From: Lactifluus volemus
Taxonomy: Eukaryota > Basidiomycota > Agaricomycetes > Russulales > Russulaceae
DNA length: 49,289 nt
Assembly (NCBI GenBank): GCA_022376515.1
Contig: WTXI01000268.1
Location: 1-49,289, forward strand
Reading direction: 5' to 3'
Part shown: piece by piece, positions 43,486 through 49,289 of the stretch
How the letters are laid out: the number at the start of each line of letters is the position of its first letter
Numbering within the stretch: the stretch's first letter is position 1
Program-made: the position numbers and the translations under genes
The notes under the pieces: generated by a model
The model's input: the letters and a program-made list of their open reading frames with translations, nothing else
Told to the model about the DNA's origin: nothing
Databases searched by the model: none

Positions 43486-43740
43486 ACATCAGGAAAACTC
43501 AAAATCACTTAGATGTGATTAACCCTGCTTAAATATCCTTAACTGTCTGTAACCCATCCTTAACATGATTACAAGTAAATTGAACTGATTAGTGTGATCT
43601 TGAACTTATTAGAAATTCTGAGGTTAAGCAACTAGAAATAGTCTAAGTATGAAAATCAGCTGCTAATGAATGGTAATTAAAAAAAATGTCATCTAAGTAC
43701 AACAATCAGCCACTAATGAATGGTAATTAAAAAAATGTTG
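43486..43740. repeat. CATCAGGAAAAC terminus, CTTAA-rich tract and 50-bp tandem pair
   Basis: CATCAGGAAAACTC at 43486 matches the termini of element B and the hairpin MITE and is followed by CTTAA-rich sequence. Two tandem units of 50 and 49 bp follow, 43642-43691 and 43692-43740, each TCTAAGTA...AATCAGC...CTAATGAATGGTAATTAA. The opposite terminus was not located. Confidence 0.55.
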
Positions 43741-43800
43741 TCTAAGTAAACAAATGAATTCTAAAGAGATGGTAAGAAGTTTAAGCAATGTAACAAACAC

Positions 43801-44660
43801 CTAAAAAGCGATCTCAAAAGCATGACAATCTATGAATCTGTTAACATAAAACAAGGAAAATTTATCTAACAAATCACAGAAGAAAAGTTTCATTAATATA
43901 AACTCTTTACTGTATACTGGAATCAAGTGAGCCACTTGAAGTATTGTGTTAAGATGAATAACAGAAATGAATTGAGACCCATCAGCATTAAAGTCAGGTT
44001 CAATGACCCACATTTCAGTCTCCTCATTGGGTCCATCACCAATGTGAGACATTCAGTGAACCAGAGCACAGGGGTATGTTATGTGGTGAAATTTGAATAA
44101 GAAAAAAAAGCAAACATAGGCAACTTCAAGACCACACAATCCTTCACTATCTGGGTAATGCAGTCATAATGAGGTGTATCATTTTATCAACTTGGGGTGA
44201 CTCAAATGTGTTCTGATTGCATGTCACTAATGCTGCTAAGGTCACTTGGTGCATGAAAGGTTGAGATGGCATCTGAAAAGACTGAAATCTTGCCATGAGC
44301 TTCTAGAATAAAATTATATATAGAGGAGTCAGATTTAGTAGACAGCTGATCATATAAAAATGTCTGAATTAGTTAAATCAAATCAGGTTGGCTGATCTCA
44401 ACCACAAGCACACTAGACAGCTGTTTATGACCTGGAAATGTCCATGGTTTAACATGTAATAAGAAGAACATAAAGTACTTACAGATTGTTTTGGCCAAAT
44501 CTGTGTGAGCAAGAATGGCCAGTTCATCTACAATCCCATCATAATTGTTGCTTTTATCTCCATTGCTGATGCCCCCATTCAAGTTGCTACTGCATGCATC
44601 ATGGTTGTTGCCACCATAACTCTGAGTTGTGTTGCTACCATTTTGATTGCCCATAGTCAA
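43801..44660 (-). pseudogene. CMC/Plavaka-like transposase, C-terminal part
   Basis: Minus-strand frame 43801-44052 reads GPNEETEMWVIEPDF, DGSQFISVIHLNTILQVAHL, IPVYSKEF and ends FYVNRFIDCHAFEIAF followed by a stop. This pattern (WVxxPxFxxDG, SVIHLxTIxxAAHLIPVY, FYVNxxxDxHxxEI) is one I associate with the C-terminus of Plavaka-type (CACTA-related) transposases of Agaricomycetes. Upstream, 44373-44660 has an Asn/Gly-rich segment and DELAILAHTDLAKTIC and may be an earlier exon or a different gene. Catalytic domain not seen. Assignment from memory of the family. Confidence 0.5.
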
Positions 44661-44879
44661 ACTGGCTGCTAGACAGCTTTTAGCTATAACTGCACTAAAG
44701 TATATTAAATAGTAAGCTGGTTTAGCGGTGTCTAGTTAATGTGACAGGAAAAATGAGTAGCATAAGCTATATAGAAGTATATTAGCTATGACAGATCATA
44801 CTAGCTGCTGCTAGTTCCACTGGGTTGTGAACTGGGGTTTGAGCTGGTCTCAGTCTTCCCTAATCACCAGATATGCAGG
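44661..44879. other. Spacer, nothing recognised
   Basis: AT-rich, with repeated TATTAAATAG/TATATAGAAG phrases; no gene or repeat relationship seen. Confidence 0.4.
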
Positions 44880-46948
44880 TTAAGCTCCTGTTTTTAAGCC
44901 ATACAGCATGCTGAACAGCTTCTTCCCAAAGATATTCAGGGAGACCTGACTGGTGGAGCATAGCATGTACCCTTTCCATGAGTCTCCTGTTCAATGCCTC
45001 TGCTACTCTATTATGTTGTGGAGTATCATGTGTTGTAAGTCATCATTCAGTCCCTTGTTCTTGCAGGAACTTGGTGAATTCATTTCTGGTGAATTCACCA
45101 CTGCAGTTAGATCATAGTTGTTTAATTGCAATGCTGTGCTGCATCTGTACCCAGTTTGCATAGGCCTTGTAAGCCGCGAGCGTATCACTCTTCTTCTTAA
45201 GTGTCTCAATAGTGGTGAATCGCAAGAAGTTATCCATAAAAGTGACATAGTATGGGCATCGTGAGAGAGTGGTCATTCTAGAGGGCCCCCAGAGATCAGA
45301 GTGTATCTCCTCACTGAAAGCACTAGCTTGTCCCCCTGTCCATTTGCTCTTGATGGGTTTGTGAGTTATCTTGGCATGCTCACATGACTCACAGTAGAAG
45401 GGGGAGGAATCTTCAATTAATTCCACACCCTTGACAGCATGGTGACAGATGAGCGAATGGATGGAGTCCACTGATGTGTGCCCCAATTGCCTATGGAGCA
45501 TGGGAAAGTTACCCTTTTGAGCACCTCAGCTGTGTTCAACTCATCATGCTGGACTCAATACAGCCCATTCACATTCTTCAGTATGCACCCAATAATGTCC
45601 CCCTTCTGGTTTTGATTTCACAAAAATTACCTGCAAAAGATGCAGTGTTTCCAGCTTCTCCAATCTGACTTACTGATACAATGGTTACCCCAATATCAGA
45701 TGCATAGAGGGTGTCTCTTAGCAGCACAGATGAAGTTGTCACACCATTTGGCACATCTACTTGTAAGTCCCCCACTCCTATGGCATAGAACAGATGTTTA
45801 TCAGTGGTTTTTATAGCACACAGTTCGATAGAGTGATAAGAGATAAACTTGTCTCTGAAGGGAGACATATGTCTTGAAGCTCTAGAGTCATAGAGCTCAG
45901 TTTTGATTGGGGTGCATGAATCAATGAGCATAGCCATCGGCTCATCTTCTTCTTCTTCAAATACAGTCCAGACATATTCAATTTTATCCTCCATATCAGC
46001 AGCTTCGATTTCATCCCCCAGATCAATGGACTGTCAAGTTATTATTATCGTCCACTGTCACCCAAGCTTTGAAGTCTTGCAATTGTTCTTCAGCTGTGGT
46101 GATGCTAGCATTCGAGCTGCGATTCCCTGGGCCCTTGGCCCTCCTTTCCTTCACCTTTGGCCCAGCAATCAGCCTTGATTATGGCTGTGTTTCTTGCAAT
46201 TAAAGCATTCAATGTTGCATTTCTTACTCTTTGGTTTCTGGGCCAATACTGTGAAGGATTCATCAATGGGGTCATTGCCCCTCTTCATTATTCGTCTATT
46301 ATGCTCATCTTGAGCCAGTCTCATTACTGTCGCTACAGTAACATCATTGCTGCTGATATCTGTGGCACAGTGATGGCATTTATCATGCTCTTGTACGAAT
46401 CAGGAAGCAATCCCAACAGAATGGAGGCATACTTCTCGTCTGTGATTGACTTTCCCATCGAGGTAAGTTGCTGGTGCAAGGTGGCCAGCCAATTGAAATG
46501 TGAGTGTATATTTTTATCTTCCTCACATCAGATACTGTGGATCTTCCTTCTTAGTTCTGTGAGAAGCACTTTTGTATAGGCCTCGAAAAGCTTTTACAGC
46601 TCACTTCAGATATCTTTGGCATTTGTCTGCATCTTGATTTGATTGAAGGTGGTGTCAGGTACTGACGTGGCAATGAGTTGCTTCACTGCAGCTTTGTTAA
46701 GTTGCCATCGTGCAGTGGGATTGAGGCTGCTGATCATTCTAGCATTCTGGTACATGGGGTAATGGAGTTGTGAAGTAGGTGGTTGTGCCATCCATGCAAG
46801 TCAATTGCCCAGGTCATATGATCTCAATAAGTGACCCAATTGGATCCATCACCTGCCAACTTGGTGATGCTCAGCTTCATGTCATTGCCCATGTTAATAT
46901 TGTAGTATTAAATGAATAGCAAAGATGATTTAGAGTAAAGCAACGTTA
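44880..46948 (-). pseudogene. copia-3 gag, protease and integrase (RT and RNase H missing)
   Basis: Minus strand. 46606-46791 is the gag start (MAQPPTSQLHYPMYQNARMI). 46250-46600 continues the capsid (YASILLGLLPDSYKSMINAI). Near 46200 is a knuckle CFNCKKHSHNQG whose last Cys position is a stop. 45578-45994 is the protease, active site DSRAS instead of DSGAS (GGA to AGA). 45112-45501 is GAG-pre-integrase (MLHRQLGHTSVDSIHSLI, CESCEHAK) and the integrase start (EIHSDLWGPS, VTFMDNFLRF). 44900-45050 has the later integrase block (MERVHAMLHQSGLPEYLWEE). The element stops abruptly near 44880, so RT, RNase H and 3' LTR are lost. Confidence 0.85.
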
Positions 46949-46960
46949 GGGCCCATAACC
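46949..46960 (-). promoter_or_regulatory. copia-3 primer-binding site (initiator tRNA-Met anticodon loop)
   Basis: Minus strand GGTTATGGGCCC directly after the LTR end ...ATTTCA, identical to the copia-1 site although the two LTRs are unrelated. This fixes the inner LTR boundary. Confidence 0.75.
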
Positions 46961-47432
46961 TGAAATTGGTTATGGGTTGAGAGGATGATTATACGTGATG
47001 GGGAAGCAGGGCAAATGTGAGGATGACAAATGAGGGAATGAGGGGGTCAGATTCAATACATTCAACTAGAGCACTTTGGCTCATATTTAATACAAGTTAG
47101 CTACTTTATTTTGTACTATTTTGAAGAGGAGAAAGCAGATAGACATAATTACAAGCTTGAAATGAGCAAGGTGCAAAAAGCACTCAAGAAATCAAGTGGA
47201 GAATTTTATATCACAAGAAAAGAGGAAAATACCCTATTGAGGGTAATATGTGTGGCTGTGCTCATTTTCGAAAGGAAATGACAATAAGTGTCAAAAAGTG
47301 GAGAGTGATGAGCAATACTATAATACATGTGCTTGCTTGTATCATACAAAAATGAGCTCTGGAAAATTAATAGACTGATCAGAGAATCCACACAATGAGA
47401 TTGAAACAAAACATGCCCCAATTGTAAATTCA
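46961..47432 (-). repeat. copia-3 5' LTR
   Basis: Inner boundary set by the primer-binding site; the outer boundary near 47432 is suggested by the inverted ends TGAATTTACAATTGG and TGAAATTGG. Length about 472 bp, AT-rich. No second LTR in the window. Confidence 0.6.
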
Positions 47433-47499
47433 CACAATTGATGCATTGTTCTCGTGGTTCGTGTCACGGTTGATTGATAGGCTTGGTGACACAGTTGTA

Positions 47500-48293
47500 A
47501 TCAAGATCGTAACTGTTGTAATTGATATTTACAACACTTGGCCCAAGCAGCAGGGCAGCGGTGGCTCTTGTAGTTCTTGTGCCCTGTACCAATAAGGCAT
47601 TCTCCACCCTTGTGAGGACAGTTGATGTGCAGGGTCTAGCAATGTGAAGAGGTGTGCTCTAGCTTGTGACAGAGGAGACAGCAGGTGTGAGGTGGCTGCC
47701 ATTCTTTGGCCTTTTTCTTCTCTTTCATGTCATGTGTGCTAGTGTACAGCTTCTTGGTAGTGTAGTAGGGGCACTCCTCTTCACTGCTTCCTGCTTCTCC
47801 ACATATGCATGAATGACCCTCTTATCTGTTGCTTGGTTTTGTCATTGGGGAGCATGTGACAAAGTGGGAAGTTGAAGTGATAAGGTGGGGTCCTCATAGA
47901 TCCGCTCTGTCACTGACAATGTAGGGGAGGAGTCTGGTGGTGGTTCTGGTGGTTCCAAGACAGCAAATGCTTTCTTTGTGCATCTTGCAGAGGGTGCTAA
48001 GGTTCTGTCCAGTTTCCTCCCTTCCTGCTTCAGTTGTTCTTTCTCTTCCACCATTCACCAGTAACGCTGCACCTCTGCAATTAGTCTGGGTTCTCAAGTT
48101 ATCTGAGTGCATCATTGATGGTATGACAAAGACATGAGTGGGGTGAAATAAATGAGTCATCATGACCCATCTCCTGTCTGGATAACTTTGAGCACAAAGG
48201 GGCCTCAAATGGTCCTTCTCCAGTTCTAGTGTACCTGGTAATATAGAAGTCATCTCTCATGGTGAATTTGATGAACTCCATCTTCACCTCCAC
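47500..48293 (-). pseudogene. Gag-like remnant with CCHC-type knuckle, family unclear
   Basis: Minus strand. 48099-48293 starts MEVKMEFIKFTMRDDFYITR. 47842-48054 has a basic stretch (EKEQLKQEGRKLDRTLAPSA) and a Pro-rich part. Near 47640-47690 is CLLCHKLEHTSSHC, a perfect CX2CX4HX4C knuckle, followed by CPHKGGECLIGTGHKNYKSH and further Cys/His. The combination of basic region plus knuckles resembles a retroelement nucleocapsid, but I cannot assign gypsy, copia or LINE. Frameshifts and stops separate the parts. It abuts the copia-3 LTR. Confidence 0.45.
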
Positions 48294-49020
48294 TCACTCT
48301 TCTTATCTACTACCATAAAGGATATCATGGGGCTATCATCTTCATAGTGGTGAAACCTTCAGGGGTGTGGATGGATCTCTGTGTGGGGTAAGGACTCTGC
48401 AAGAGGAGGAGTGTGGGAGATGTGGTATTTCTTGAATGTCATTGTCATCGTTCACTGCAGTCTCAGAGGTGTAGCTGGTATGTAAGCAGAGAGGAGGGGG
48501 CCTCAGTACTGGGATGTGTCTCTGCCCATCAGGATGTGTTAGATGACTGGTATCAACCTGGCGATGCTACAAGAAGTCTCTGTTCTCAAGGCTGTAGGTG
48601 CTAACAGCAGCATGGTAGTAAGAGTTTTGGGGAGAAAAGTTACTGGGAAGAAGGCATTGAAGAAGAGATGTGACAGATCAGATGATAACTGATCTCCTTC
48701 TTTGGCTTGCTTTTATGTCTTCTGTGAATGCTTCTTGAATGCTTCTGGGTGAACTCCTTAAGGCAATCAGGCACATATATTCCCTTCTGTTCCCAGTTCA
48801 TGCACCTCACTGTAGCCCTTTCATCAACCTATATTGACACTTCCTATGTTCTGTCCTCCAGACCATAGGTCAAAAACAAAGGTGAAGATGCAGCCCAAAA
48901 TGACTGCACACGCAGGAGCAGAACAAGCAGGCAAGGACAAGGTCACACACGAGAAAAAGGATGCAGAGTGCATCTTGCTTCCCCCAGTCTTGTATTTTGG
49001 TATTTATGTAGTCTAGTGTG
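48294..49020. other. Spacer, nothing recognised
   Basis: Short frames on the plus strand (48413-48604, 48834-49016) have no recognisable domain. No repeat seen. Confidence 0.35.
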
Positions 49021-49029
49021 TGTGCTACG

Positions 49030-49289
49030 AACTAAATGAATTTAGTGCCAAGACAGCCGCTCAATCTTAGTGTGCATGAGGTGGGACATCTACCATGTGC
49101 TCGGGTGAACTAACTATGCTAAGGTAAAAGGGGTTTATATGTTAGACGATGAATGGTATTGTGACAGCGGCTGTGGGCACCCACCCCAATGAGGAGCAGG
49201 GCATGGTCCATGCTGGCAGGCCCTTGGGGAGGCCATGGTGTTGGCAGTCCCATCTCAGGGTCTCTTTGCACACTGTAATGCCGTTCTTG
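49030..49289 (-). repeat. LTR-like sequence related to the copia-2 LTR, cut by window end
   Basis: 49050-49289 aligns by eye to 32365-32600 (GCCAAGA..GCC, CATGTGCTC.GTGAAACTAA-like, GGTATTGT, CATGCTGGCAGGCCC, GCACACTGTAATGCCGTTCT). If oriented as copia-2, the coding part of this element lies to the right, outside the window. Confidence 0.6.

Noticed and set aside
46157..46579. 140-codon plus-strand frame with hydrophobic stretches
   Set aside because: It lies opposite the copia-3 gag on the minus strand, which has recognisable capsid and knuckle motifs; the plus frame is a shadow.

Overview
This 49.3-kb window looks like a transposon-only stretch of a fungal chromosome, most likely a basidiomycete (Agaricomycete-like). 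The inference rests on four things: hAT, MULE and CMC/Plavaka-like DNA transposons together with Ty1/copia, Ty3/gypsy and Tad-like LINE elements; short GT-AG introns of about 50-80 nt inside two transposases; many solo LTRs and nested insertions; and no intact host gene. The species cannot be named from the sequence. No rRNA, tRNA or CRISPR was recognised.

Layout. 1-8454: a decayed Ty3/gypsy element on the minus strand (gypsy-1), with a solo LTR inside its integrase (93-563) and a complete 3.2-kb hAT element (1992-5205) inside its reverse transcriptase; the hAT has CAGTGTTGT ends and a perfect 8-bp target duplication. 8455-13995: low-complexity and repeat DNA (AT-rich ATTATAAT arrays, an ~85-bp minisatellite, a GA/CT-rich core, a TTAAG-rich block) with remnants of unidentified proteins. 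13996-17554: a MULE transposase with one intron, split by a 1.6-kb non-autonomous element (15421-17006). 17555-19725: an inverted-repeat element, a 24-nt minisatellite and the N-terminal part of a second hAT (hAT-2).

19726-28067 is the most informative region. A hairpin MITE inside hAT-2 was hit by a copia LTR (target AGATG), and a 4.6-kb copia element (copia-1, 23443-28062) sits in a second gypsy element (gypsy-2, target CAATG). The target duplications are now exchanged between the two insertions, and the C-terminal part of hAT-2 and the 3' part of gypsy-2 both lie inverted between them. This is the expected footprint of recombination between two oppositely oriented LTRs that inverted about 3.3 kb.

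28063-30498 is the 5' part of gypsy-2 with a solo copia LTR (29712-29951, target CAATT) and its 5' LTR. 32365-35825 is a degraded copia element on the minus strand (copia-2). 35872-42250 is a Tad-like LINE with a 606-bp solo LTR in ORF2. 42422-43474 is a chimeric repeat joining the TTAAG block to a gypsy-2 LTR fragment. 43801-44660 is a CMC/Plavaka-like transposase end. 44880-47432 is a third, RT-less copia element (copia-3). 47500-48293 is a gag-like zinc-knuckle remnant, and the window closes in an LTR related to that of copia-2.

The genes do not form a pathway; they are independent selfish elements and their relics. Almost every reading frame is broken. Many of the breaks and several active-site losses fit single C:G to T:A transitions, which suggests RIP-like or cytosine-methylation-driven decay. 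I found no convincing new host system. The strongest observations are the LTR-mediated inversion, the non-autonomous family with CATCWGGAAAA ends and TTAAG-rich flanks, and copia primer-binding sites complementary to the initiator-tRNA anticodon loop.
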